Source of the DNA: Streptomyces sp. AC512_CC834
GTDB lineage: Bacteria > Actinomycetota > Actinomycetes > Streptomycetales > Streptomycetaceae
DNA length: 64,000 nt
NCBI RefSeq assembly: GCF_019049325.1
Contig: NZ_JAGMUO010000065.1
Location: forward strand, 124,001-188,000
Direction of reading: 5' to 3'
The translations under genes were made by a program, and so were the position numbers. The notes under the pieces are model-generated. The model was not told the origin of the DNA. It ran no database searches and saw nothing but the letters and a program-made list of their open reading frames with translations. The number at the start of each line of letters is the position of its first letter. The stretch's first letter is position 1. This document shows, in pieces, positions 35,360-43,008 of this stretch.

Positions 35360-36558
35360 ACGTGGTCCTCTTCCTTGACGGTGGCGGCCGGTGCCCAGCC
35401 CGGGGCTCCGCCGTGCAGTTCGGTGTAGTACGGGTCGCCGGGGCCGATGTCGCCCGCGCGTACGGTCGTGCCGGTGAACGCGGACTTGTACAGGGCGGTG
35501 ATGAACTCCAGGGTCCGCCGGCCGCCCGCGCCGCTGGTGGTGTGGCGCCGGCCGCTGGTGATGTCGTCGACCAGGACGCGTAGTTGGGCCAGGTGCGAGC
35601 TGGGTTCGTCGGCGCCGAAGTCGCGCCAGGCCGCGACGGTCTCCTCTGGGACGCCGGGCGCCGGGGTGATGCGCCAGTCCGCGTTGCGGTGGCCGTACAG
35701 GTGGGTCAGCTCGATCGTGGCCAGTTCGCAGTCGACGCGTATCCGGCTCACCTCGTCCGGGCTCAGTACGCTGTTGACGAGGGTGGCGACGGCTCCGTCG
35801 GCGAAGCGGACCAGTGCGGTGGAGACGTCCTCGGTCTCCACGTCGTGGACGAGCCGGGCCGCCATGCCGCGCACCTCCGCCCACGGGCCCAGCAGATCCA
35901 GCAGCAGGTCCGTCTGGTGAATGCCGTGGCCCATGGCCGGGCCCCCGCCCTCGGTGGCCCATCGGCCCCGCCAGGGAACCGCGTAGTAGGCCTTGTCGCG
36001 GTACCAGGTGGTCTGGCAGTGGGCCACCAGCGGCCGGCCCAGCGCGCCGCCGCGCAGCAGGGCGCGTACGTGGCGCGCGCCGGACCCGAAGCGGTGCTGG
36101 AAGACGATGGAGGCGTACGGGCCGGTGCCGTCGCCCCGTTCGGCCGCCTCGCTGCCGACGCCCTCTTCGGCCGACTGGCCGCCGGTGCCCCCTTCGGCCG
36201 CCGCGACGGCGTCGAAGTCGGCCAGTGAGGGGCTCGGCGGCTTCTCGCACCACACCCAGGCCCCGGCCCGGAGCGCGGCCACGGACTGCTCGCGGTGCAC
36301 GGCGGGCGGCGTGCACAGCACCACGAGGTCGGGGCGCACCGCGCTCAGCGTCGCGTCGAGGTCGGTGGACGCGTGCGGGATCCCGAACTCCTCGGCGAAC
36401 GCGCGCACCGCCGGGCCGTCCACGTCGACCGCTGCGACGACCTCCACCCCGCCCTCGGCGGCCAGCTTCTGGAGGGCGGGCAGGTGGCTGGAGCGCGCGA
36501 TGGACCCCGTGCCGACCACTGCTGTGCGCAGTGGGGCGTTCGGAACGTGCGAAGACAT
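35356..36558 (-). CDS. Gfo/Idh/MocA-family oxidoreductase
   Basis: A 400-residue NAD(P)-dependent sugar oxidoreductase. The Rossmann motif is AVVGTGSIARSSHLPAL near residue 13; the EKP catalytic motif is VWCEKPPSPSLADF near residue 107; GGGPAMGHGIHQTDLLLDLLG holds the conserved His/Asp of the C-terminal domain. An unusual Gly/Glu-rich insert (about residues 122-145) interrupts the Rossmann part. It is first in the leftward operon, behind a promoter with a LacI operator. It probably oxidises a sugar or its glycoside, for example at C3. Confidence 0.92.
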   Translation of the reverse strand: MSSHVPNAPLRTAVVGTGSIARSSHLPALQKLAAEGGVEVVAAVDVDGPAVRAFAEEFGIPHASTDLDATLSAVRPDLVVLCTPPAVHREQSVAALRAGAWVWCEKPPSPSLADFDAVAAAEGGTGGQSAEEGVGSEAAERGDGTGPYASIVFQHRFGSGARHVRALLRGGALGRPLVAHCQTTWYRDKAYYAVPWRGRWATEGGGPAMGHGIHQTDLLLDLLGPWAEVRGMAARLVHDVETEDVSTALVRFADGAVATLVNSVLSPDEVSRIRVDCELATIELTHLYGHRNADWRITPAPGVPEETVAAWRDFGADEPSSHLAQLRVLVDDITSGRRHTTSGAGGRRTLEFITALYKSAFTGTTVRAGDIGPGDPYYTELHGGAPGWAPAATVKEEDHV

Positions 36559-36673
36559 GCGGACCCTCTCGTGAGCGGGACGGGCCGGGTGCTGCGGGAC
36601 ACGTGGTGCGGGGTGTGCGCAGTCAGGGGGAGACGTCGGGCGCACCTCGCAGCAACCGCTTGCTATCGTGGTG

Positions 36674-36710
36674 TTCCAACGTTGTAACCGGCGTGCGTCC
36701 GCAAGGTCAA
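36674..36710 (-). promoter_or_regulatory. Operator and promoter of the sugar operon
   Basis: On the minus strand TTGACC (36710-36705) and TACAAC (36686-36681) are 18 bp apart. The -10 lies inside the LacI-type site TTCCAACGTTGTAA (36674-36687, plus strand), whose core CAACGTTG is palindromic. This would place repressor directly on the oxidoreductase promoter. The same 12-mer TCCAACGTTGTA recurs at 36867-36878 inside the lacI gene. Confidence 0.72.
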
Positions 36711-36748
36711 CCCTCTGTCGGGAAAAGAGTCGGCGGTCGGCACGCCTG

Positions 36749-36777
36749 CTGACAGGTGACACACGCAGGTGCATACT
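36749..36777 (+). promoter_or_regulatory. Promoter of the lacI-type regulator
   Basis: CTGACA (36749-36754) and CATACT (36772-36777) stand 17 bp apart, some 30 bases before the GTG start at 36807. An imperfect short dyad CCTGCTGACAGG overlaps the -35. Confidence 0.55.
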
Positions 36778-36806
36778 CTGCGGAAACTTCGGCAAGGGGG
36801 CGGGCT

Positions 36807-37910
36807 GTGGCCGCGGTGACACTCAAGGACGTGGCGGAGCGCGCCGGGGTTTCGATCAAGACGGTGTCCAACGTTGTACGCGGCGCCCCGCGCGTGTCCG
36901 ACGCCACGCGGTCGCGGGTGAGGCGGGCGGTGGACGAGCTCGGGTACCGGCCCAACCCCTCGGCGCGCGGGCTCCGCACGGGGCGCAGCGGCCTCGTCGC
37001 CCTGGTCGTCCCGGAACTGGCGACGCCCTACTTCGCCGAGCTCGCCCATCACGTGCGCAGGGAGGCCACCCTGCTCGGTCTGACCGTCCTGATCGAGGAG
37101 TCACTGGGGGACGCCGCCGAGGAGCTGCGGCTGGCCAACGGGGTCGGCGCCTCGCTGCTCGACGGCGTGATCCTCTCCCCGCTGCGCGTCACGCCGGACG
37201 AACTCGCTTCCGTCACCGACGAGTTCCCGCTGGTCCTGCTCGGCGAGCGTACCTACGGACGCGACCGTGTCGTCGCCGACCACGTGTTGATCGACAACGT
37301 CGCCGCGGCCCGTGACATCACCGCCCACCTCATCGGCCTGGGGCGCACCCGGATCGCCGCGATCGGCGTGGACCGCCAGGGGTCCGCGACCAGCCGTCAG
37401 CGCCTGGAGGGTTACCAGCAGGCCCTGCACGAAGCGGGGTTACCCTTCGACCCCCGGCTCGCGCCCCGGGTCGAGGAGTTCGACCGTCACAACGGGCTGC
37501 TGGCGATGCGCGCCCTCGTCTCGCCGGCCGTCGGTGTACGGCCCGACGCGGTCTTCTGCTTCAGCGACCTGCTGGCCGTCGGCGCGCAACGCGCCCTGCA
37601 CGAGGCGCGACTGGGCATCCCGGACGAGGTCGCCGTCGCCGGCATCGACGGCTCCGAGGAGGCGCTGTACAGCACGCCCTCCCTCACCACCGTGGTCCCC
37701 GACAAGGCCGCCATCGCCTCGCTGGCCGTGAAGTGCCTGGCGGCCCGGATACGGTCGCGCTCGCCCCTGCCGTTCGAGGTGCACGTGGCGCCGCACCGGC
37801 TGGCGGAGCGGGAGTCCACGCTGGGCGGCAGGCGGCCGGTCCGCACGGGCAGCGGTGAGGGCAAGGACAATTGCCCTCACCGAGAGCACTCTCGCTCGAC
37901 GAGACACTGA
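36807..37910 (+). CDS. LacI-family transcriptional repressor
   Basis: A 367-residue repressor. HTH: TLKDVAERAGVSIKTVSNVV with hinge helix NPSARGLRTGRSG; then a periplasmic-binding-protein-like sensor (LVALVVPELATPYFAELAHHV, DAVFCFSDLLAVGAQRAL, VAVAGIDGSEEAL). GTG 36807 follows AAGGGGG by six bases and is preferred over the upstream ATG. It diverges from the Gfo/Idh-ABC operon and most probably represses it until a sugar binds. The C-terminus is a little longer than usual, with a basic tail. Confidence 0.93.
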   Translation: MAAVTLKDVAERAGVSIKTVSNVVRGAPRVSDATRSRVRRAVDELGYRPNPSARGLRTGRSGLVALVVPELATPYFAELAHHVRREATLLGLTVLIEESLGDAAEELRLANGVGASLLDGVILSPLRVTPDELASVTDEFPLVLLGERTYGRDRVVADHVLIDNVAAARDITAHLIGLGRTRIAAIGVDRQGSATSRQRLEGYQQALHEAGLPFDPRLAPRVEEFDRHNGLLAMRALVSPAVGVRPDAVFCFSDLLAVGAQRALHEARLGIPDEVAVAGIDGSEEALYSTPSLTTVVPDKAAIASLAVKCLAARIRSRSPLPFEVHVAPHRLAERESTLGGRRPVRTGSGEGKDNCPHREHSRSTRH

Positions 37911-37942
37911 GGCCGCACTCCTGCCGACCTAGGCTTTTGATC

Positions 37943-38173
37943 ATGGAAATCCCGAGACGCCTCATCCAGCTCAGCCATGCCGTCGAGGCCGCGGACAACC
38001 GGTACCGCAGCAACTCCGGCGAGAACGCCACGGTCGCCCTGGCGGTCTGGTCCGACGCCACCGCCGCACTCACCCAGGGCATCACCGCCTACGCCGACGA
38101 GACCGGTGTGCCTCGCCGGGAGGTGGAACTGGCCCTCCAACGTGCGGCGGGACGACGCGCCCCGACCGACTGA
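37943..38173 (+). CDS. Small hypothetical protein
   Basis: A 76-residue, mostly helical soluble protein (RRLIQLSHAVEAADNRYRSN, AVWSDATAALTQGITAYADETG, REVELALQRAAGRR) with no recognised domain. It starts 32 bases after the lacI gene in the same direction and ends before the hydrolase operator. Codon usage fits a real gene, but the assignment rests on that alone. Confidence 0.6.
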   Translation: MEIPRRLIQLSHAVEAADNRYRSNSGENATVALAVWSDATAALTQGITAYADETGVPRREVELALQRAAGRRAPTD

Positions 38174-38190
38174 GCCCCCGGCGGGCGCCA

Positions 38191-38230
38191 TTGACAGCGT
38201 TGGCTAATAGCAGTAGCTTTTAGCTAACGC
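38191..38230 (+). promoter_or_regulatory. Promoter covered by a 34-bp dyad (TetR operator)
   Basis: TTGACA (38191-38196) and TAGCTT (38214-38219) have a 17-bp spacer, a near-consensus promoter. The dyad 38197-38211 / 38216-38230 has 15-base arms with two mismatches (GCGTTGGCTAATAGC against GCTTTTAGCTAACGC) around a 4-base centre and covers spacer, -10 and start point. The TetR gene two positions downstream is the obvious repressor. Confidence 0.85.
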
Positions 38231-38255
38231 CTTTAGCCCACTCTTGGGGAGTGAC

Positions 38256-39092
38256 ATGACCGAGTACCTCGCTGTCGACGGCGGCACGATCGCGTACGAG
38301 GTGACGGGGTCGGGCCCGCTGATCGTGCTCGCGCACGGCATGGGCGACAGCCGCGCCGCCTACCGTGCCGTGATCCCGCCGCTGGCGGCGGCCGGTTACC
38401 GGGTCGCCGCGCTCGACCTGCGCGGCTGCGGCGAGTCCGGCGTCGACTGGCCGGCCTGGAGCCGCACCGCCATCGCCGGTGATCTGCTCGCCCTGATCCG
38501 CCACCTGGGCGGCCCGGCCGTACTGGTCGGCCACTCGGTCTCCGGCGGCGCCGCCACCATCGCCGCGGCGCTGGAGCCCTCGCTGGTCACCTCGGTCGTC
38601 GAGCTGGCGCCGTTCACCCGCAAGCAGTCGGTCCGGCTCGGCGACCTGCGGGTGAAGCGGTTCCGGCAGGGCATGCTGCGGCTGCTCGGCACGAGCGTGT
38701 TCGGCAGTGTGTCGCTGTGGCGCTCGTACCTCGACGTGGCGTACCCGGGCGCGAAGCCGGCCGACTGGGCCGAGCGGCTCGGCCGCATCGACTCCCTGCT
38801 GCGCGAGCCCGGCCGGATGAAGGCCATGCAGGGTATGGGCCGCAGCGCGCCGACCGACGCCGGCGCCCAGCTCGGCGGCGTCCGCTGCCCGGTCCTGGTC
38901 GTGATGGGCACGCTCGACCCCGACTGGGCCGACCCGCACGCGGAGGGTTCGGCGATCGTCGATGCCCTGCCGTCCGGCCTCGGCCGCCTCGAGATGGTCG
39001 AGGGCGCCGGTCACTACCCGCACCACCAGTTCCCCGACCAGGTCGTGGCGCTCACGCTCACCTTCCTCCGCTCGGACGCCGCGCGTGCCTAG
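38256..39092 (+). CDS. Alpha/beta-fold hydrolase
   Basis: A 278-residue hydrolase. LIVLAHGMGDSRAAYRAVIPPLAAAGYRVAALDLRGCGESG is the standard opening with the oxyanion HG motif; the nucleophile elbow is VGHSVSGGAA (Ser near residue 97), the acid is in MGTLDPDWADP and the His in GAGHYPHHQFPD. It has no signal peptide. The ATG at 38256 follows GGGGAG. It is translated in a coupled manner with the downstream TetR gene (8-base overlap), so regulator and enzyme form one operon under the dyad. Confidence 0.92.
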   Translation: MTEYLAVDGGTIAYEVTGSGPLIVLAHGMGDSRAAYRAVIPPLAAAGYRVAALDLRGCGESGVDWPAWSRTAIAGDLLALIRHLGGPAVLVGHSVSGGAATIAAALEPSLVTSVVELAPFTRKQSVRLGDLRVKRFRQGMLRLLGTSVFGSVSLWRSYLDVAYPGAKPADWAERLGRIDSLLREPGRMKAMQGMGRSAPTDAGAQLGGVRCPVLVVMGTLDPDWADPHAEGSAIVDALPSGLGRLEMVEGAGHYPHHQFPDQVVALTLTFLRSDAARA

Positions 39093-39648
39093 GGCGGGCC
39101 TGGACCCGGCGGCCGTGGTCACGGCGGGTGCCGCCCTCGCCGACGAGGTGGGCTTCGCCAATCTGACGATGGGCCTGCTGGCCGAGCGGGTCGGTGTGCG
39201 TACCCCGTCCCTCTACAAGCACGTGGGCGGGCAGGACGACCTCAATCGGCGGATCGCGGCCCTGGCCCTCAATGAGGCGGCCGACGCCGTCGGCGGCGCG
39301 GTCCAGGGATACGCGGGCCGTGACGCCCTGGCTGCGGCCGCGCGCGCCTTCCGTTCCTTCGTCCTGGAACACCCGGGCCGGTACGCCGCGACGATCGGTG
39401 AGGAACCGTCAGGACCGGACGATCCGATGGCCACGGCCGGACAGCGGTTGCTCGGCGCGTTCACCGCGGTGCTGCGCGGCTACGAGATCGCGGACCGCGA
39501 CGTGAACCACGCCCTGCGCATGCTCCGCAGCCTGTGCCACGGCTTCGCCACCTTGCAGGCGGCCGACGGCTTCCAGTGGAGCACCGACGTGGACGAGAGC
39601 TTCGAGTGGCTCATCGCCTTCGCCGACCGGGGCCTGCGCGCCATGTGA
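39085..39648 (+). CDS. TetR-family regulator (WHG-type C-terminal domain)
   Basis: A 187-residue TetR-type repressor. HTH: AGAALADEVGFANLTMGLLAERVGVRTPSLYKHVGGQDDL (in order, residues about 10-50), then a ligand-binding region with LRGYEIADRDVNHALRMLRSLCHGFATLQ, typical of the WHG-domain group. GTG 39085 overlaps the hydrolase stop by eight bases. It is the second gene of its own operon, consistent with autoregulation through the 38197-38230 dyad. Confidence 0.88.
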   Translation: MPRAGLDPAAVVTAGAALADEVGFANLTMGLLAERVGVRTPSLYKHVGGQDDLNRRIAALALNEAADAVGGAVQGYAGRDALAAAARAFRSFVLEHPGRYAATIGEEPSGPDDPMATAGQRLLGAFTAVLRGYEIADRDVNHALRMLRSLCHGFATLQAADGFQWSTDVDESFEWLIAFADRGLRAM

Positions 39649-39718
39649 GCCCCCTCCCCGCCCCCGGCGGCTGCCTTCGACGCGACCCGCGCGGGGCGGG
39701 CGTGCCGGACGGTCCCCG

Positions 39719-40663
39719 TCAGCCGAGCCGGACGTCCGCGGAGCGGCTCTGGACGGCGTCGAGCGCGGCGAGGGACGCCTCGTCCAGGGCGAGCCCGCCC
39801 ACGGCGATGTTGGCGTCCAGGTGGCCGGCGTCGGCGGTCCCGGGGATGAGCAGCACGTTCGGGGCGTGGTGCAGCAGCCAGGCGAGACCCACCTGCGCCG
39901 GTGTGCCGCCGAGGCTCTGCGCCACGGCGTGGACCGCGGGCTCGTCGGTGACCTTGGGCATGTCGGGGAACGCGCCGCCGAGCGGGAAGTAGGGCACCCA
40001 GGCGATTCCCTCGGCCGAGCACAGCGCGAGCATGTCCTCGTCGTCGCGGCTGACGACACTGTAGGCGTTCTGGACGCAGACGATGCCCGCGGGAAGGGCC
40101 CGGCGCAGTCCGTCCGCGTTCACGCTGCTCAGGCCGATCGCACCGATCTTGCCCTCGTCGCGCATCTGCGTCATCGCGGCGAGCTGGTCGTCGAGGTCGA
40201 CCACCTGGTCGCCCTCGGCGCGGAGTCCGGGACCGGTGTCGAGGCGGCGCAGGTTCACGATCGCGAGCCGGTCGGTGCCGAGGCTCTTGAGATTGTCCTC
40301 GACGCTCGCCCGCAGGTCCTCGGGCCGCTGCGCGGGGCGCAGCGGGATGGGGCGGCCGGGGTCGGGGTCGGCGCCGACCTTGCTGACGACCACGGCGTCG
40401 TCCGTGGCGGACAGCGCCTCGCGGAGGACCTCGTTGACAAAGCCGTTGCCGTAGAACTGGGCGGTGTCGAAGTGGTCGACGCCGAGTTCCACCGCACGTC
40501 GTACGAGCGCGACGGCGGCGTCGCGGTCGGTGTGCAGGCGCTCGAGCTGCATCGCGCCGTAGCCGATCCGTGAGACGGTCCGGCCCGCGAGCAGCCCGGC
40601 GCCGCCGGGGCGAGGGGTGCCGTCGGGCGTGAGGTGGGAGGAGGAGGTGCCGGTTGACGTCAT
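39719..40663 (-). CDS. Aldo/keto reductase
   Basis: A 314-residue NADPH-dependent aldo/keto reductase. The catalytic tetrad region is seen in HFDTAQFYGNGFVNEVLREAL (Asp and Tyr), DDAVVVSKVGAD (Lys), and IVNLRRLDTGPG, where a His normally follows the LH motif, here replaced by RR. The C-terminal cofactor loop reads LLIPGTADAGHLDANI. It diverges from a TetR gene across two palindromic operators, so it is the likely target. An out-of-frame ATG at 40680 precedes the true start at 40663. Confidence 0.9.
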   Translation of the reverse strand: MTSTGTSSSHLTPDGTPRPGGAGLLAGRTVSRIGYGAMQLERLHTDRDAAVALVRRAVELGVDHFDTAQFYGNGFVNEVLREALSATDDAVVVSKVGADPDPGRPIPLRPAQRPEDLRASVEDNLKSLGTDRLAIVNLRRLDTGPGLRAEGDQVVDLDDQLAAMTQMRDEGKIGAIGLSSVNADGLRRALPAGIVCVQNAYSVVSRDDEDMLALCSAEGIAWVPYFPLGGAFPDMPKVTDEPAVHAVAQSLGGTPAQVGLAWLLHHAPNVLLIPGTADAGHLDANIAVGGLALDEASLAALDAVQSRSADVRLG

Positions 40664-40693
40664 GGGAAGTCCGTCCTCATGAGAAGATGGCAG

Positions 40694-40747
40694 AAGCGGA
40701 GGATCCTCCGCTTTGACCACTGTAGCACTACCGGAGGACCCTCCGCT
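40694..40747. promoter_or_regulatory. Two tandem TetR operators between divergent genes
   Basis: Site 1 (40694-40713) is a perfect 20-bp palindrome with core GCGGAGGATCCTCCGC. Site 2 (40732-40745) is the near-palindrome CGGAGGACCCTCCG. Both are followed by the same CTTTGA, so a 19-base stretch is directly repeated 35 bp apart. The second site also supplies GGAGG as the ribosome binding site for the TTG start at 40748, so bound repressor would cover the regulator's own start region. Confidence 0.88.
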
Positions 40748-41371
40748 TTGAGTCCGGACCAGGAACCGAGCCCTGCCGCCGGTCGACCCGACCGGCCGGC
40801 CCGCGACGACCGCCCGCTGCGCGCGCACGCGCGGCGCAACCGCGAGAAACTCATCGCCGCCGCGCGAGCCGCGTTCACGGCCGCGGACGACACCGTCCCC
40901 CTCGACGGCATCGCCCGCGAGGCGGGTGTCGGCATCGGCACGCTCTACCGGCACTTCCCCACCCGCGAGGCCCTGGTCGAGGCGGTCTACTCCGCCGAAC
41001 TGGACAGCGTCACGGCCGGTGTCGCCGCGCTGCTCGACGAACTGCCGCCCGACCAGGCCCTGCGCGCGTGGATGGAGCGCCACGCGGCGTTCATCGCGAC
41101 GAAACGCTCCATGCTCAACACCCTCCGCAGCGGCTGGGCCTCGGGACGCCTCGCGACGCCCGCCACCCGCGAACGCATCACGGACGCGATCGGCGTCATC
41201 CTCGCGGCCGGAGCACGAGCGGGCTCGCTGCGCGCGGATGTCGCACCCGACGACGTCACCGCGATGCTCCTGGGCGTATTCCTCTCCACGGCCGACGACG
41301 ACGATCCGGAGCGGACGGACCGCCTGCTCGACCTCGTCGTCGACGCCCTGCGCCCGCGAGGGAGTTCATAA
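40748..41371 (+). CDS. TetR-family transcriptional regulator
   Basis: A 207-residue TetR repressor. HTH: REKLIAAARAAFTAADDTVPLDGIAREAGVGIGTLYRHFPTREALV in order (about residues 35-80). The C-terminal part matches the TetR group with SMLNTLRSGWASGR and AGARAGSLRADVAPDDV. The TTG at 40748 is chosen because longer frames would run through the operators and only this start has a GGAGG (40733-40737) at suitable distance. It divergently faces the aldo/keto reductase, its probable target. Confidence 0.88.
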   Translation: MSPDQEPSPAAGRPDRPARDDRPLRAHARRNREKLIAAARAAFTAADDTVPLDGIAREAGVGIGTLYRHFPTREALVEAVYSAELDSVTAGVAALLDELPPDQALRAWMERHAAFIATKRSMLNTLRSGWASGRLATPATRERITDAIGVILAAGARAGSLRADVAPDDVTAMLLGVFLSTADDDDPERTDRLLDLVVDALRPRGSS

Positions 41372-41385
41372 GCCCGGCCCGAGGC

Positions 41386-42711
41386 TCACCGCCGGGCCGA
41401 CGCCGCCAGCATCGGGAGCGAGATGATGTCGGCGAGGGCCTGCTGGCCGGCGATGTTCGCGTGGACTCCGTCGCCCGTGTCGTACGGCGGGTAGATGCTG
41501 TTCGGCCGCACGGGGTCCTCGAGTACCTGGTCGAAGGGGAGCACCCCGTCGCAGGTACCGCCGCAACTGTTCCACTTCGAGACGAACGTGCCGACGGCGT
41601 GCCGGTCGCGGTTGTGCTGGTCGGTGTAGCCCGGCCGGGGGGTGATGGGCGTGACGTACACCTTGATCCCCGCCGCCCGCAGCCGCTGGAAGACCTCGCG
41701 GTAACTCGCCTCGACCTGCGCGGCGTCGCACCCGGCCGGAAGGTCGTTGGTCCCGTAGTAGTAGAGGACTCCGGTGACTCCGTGCAGCGACAGGACGTCC
41801 CGCTCCAGCCGGGCCGACGCGTCCAGGCCGCGGACCGAGTCGCCGATGCCCGGGCAGGTCGCGGCGCTGGTGGTGCCGCCGATGCCCGCGTTGGCGACGG
41901 CGAACTGCCGGGTGCGAGGGAGTTCCGACGTGATCCGCCTGGCGAGGTCGTCCGTCCACCGCAGATCGGCGCCCGGACGGGTGCAGTCCTGGCCGCAGTC
42001 GGTCGACCCGGTTCCGTCGACCACCGAGCTGCCGTAGGCGACGAGGCTGCCGCGCAGCCGCCGGTTGCGCACGTCGACCGCGCTGACCAGGTAGGTGGAT
42101 CCGGTCGTCTCGGTGAACGCGGTGCCGGCCGTGTCGGCGGTGTGGTCGCCCGAGCCCGACGGGGTCAGGTAGTTGGTACGGAAGGCGCTGTTGTGCCGTC
42201 CCGGGGTCACCGTGCCGGAGACGGAGAGCGACACCGCGATGTCGTCCTGGGCCGCGGTCCTGAGTACGGCGGTGTCGCTCCACACCTCCCCGCCGGCCGG
42301 GACGACGACCTCGCGCCGGCCGTCGAACGTGACGGTCCGCGGGCGGCCTTCCGTGGCCGCGTCCTTGCCGGTGCTGTGGGCCACCGTCGCCGCGTCGACG
42401 GTCAGCGGTGTCTCGCCGAAGGTGTTCTGGACGCGCATCCGCAATGCGTCGCCCCCCTGGCTCAGGTGGGTGATCATGCGCATGGACTGGTCACGCAGGG
42501 GGGTGGGCGCGAGGCTCTGCTGTGAGGCGGCCCAGGACGTGAACCAGGCGTTGCCTCCCGGGCCGCGGCCCGCTTCGGCGTCGGCGGGGGCGGCGGTGGT
42601 CGCGGACGCGGTGAGGGCGCAGGACGCCAGGGTGAGGGCCAGGGCGGCCGCGACGCCTCTGGCCAGGGGCGCCCGCTTTGGGCCGAGTACTCGGGCAAGG
42701 AGACGGTGCAT
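41386..42711 (-). CDS. Secreted SGNH/GDSL-type esterase
   Basis: A 441-residue secreted hydrolase. Signal peptide about residues 1-41 (basic MHRLLARVLGPKR, hydrophobic core, ATTAAPA). An N-terminal beta-rich region (residues 50-210) precedes the SGNH domain: block I is GSLVAYGSSVVDG with the nucleophile Ser (a variant of GDS), the Gly block is VANAGIGGTTS, the Asn block is YYYGTNDLPAG, and the catalytic D-x-x-H is GDGVHAN near residue 422. It likely removes acyl groups from polysaccharides or small esters outside the cell. It diverges from the S8 protease. Confidence 0.88.
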   Translation of the reverse strand: MHRLLARVLGPKRAPLARGVAAALALTLASCALTASATTAAPADAEAGRGPGGNAWFTSWAASQQSLAPTPLRDQSMRMITHLSQGGDALRMRVQNTFGETPLTVDAATVAHSTGKDAATEGRPRTVTFDGRREVVVPAGGEVWSDTAVLRTAAQDDIAVSLSVSGTVTPGRHNSAFRTNYLTPSGSGDHTADTAGTAFTETTGSTYLVSAVDVRNRRLRGSLVAYGSSVVDGTGSTDCGQDCTRPGADLRWTDDLARRITSELPRTRQFAVANAGIGGTTSAATCPGIGDSVRGLDASARLERDVLSLHGVTGVLYYYGTNDLPAGCDAAQVEASYREVFQRLRAAGIKVYVTPITPRPGYTDQHNRDRHAVGTFVSKWNSCGGTCDGVLPFDQVLEDPVRPNSIYPPYDTGDGVHANIAGQQALADIISLPMLAASARR

Positions 42712-43008
42712 CAGTGCCTGCCTTTCCGACATGACTGGACGGGTGCAGGACTGGATCCTCCCCGGCGCTCACCCGGCCCACGCCACTCGCGACGCTCCAA
42801 TGCCTTTCTGCCACGCGGACACCAACACCACTCCCCCGCAGCCGTGTCGCGGTCCCCGACCGCCGTCGCGGCAGGCGCCGGCGGGACGGTGTCGCCGTTG
42901 CGACATGTCCCACCTGTGCCACCGGAATCGGGTGACACCCCGTCTTCGGCAAGCTCATTCTGGCCAACGCATGAACTTGCATCGAACGCATGGGAAGGCA
43001 GCGCACTG
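42712..43008. other. Divergent intergenic region
   Basis: About 300 bases between the starts of the secreted esterase and the protease. It must hold both promoters. I see no strong -35/-10 pair, no long palindrome and no convincing small gene. The last 15 bases include GGGAAGG, the ribosome binding site of the protease. Confidence 0.4.
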
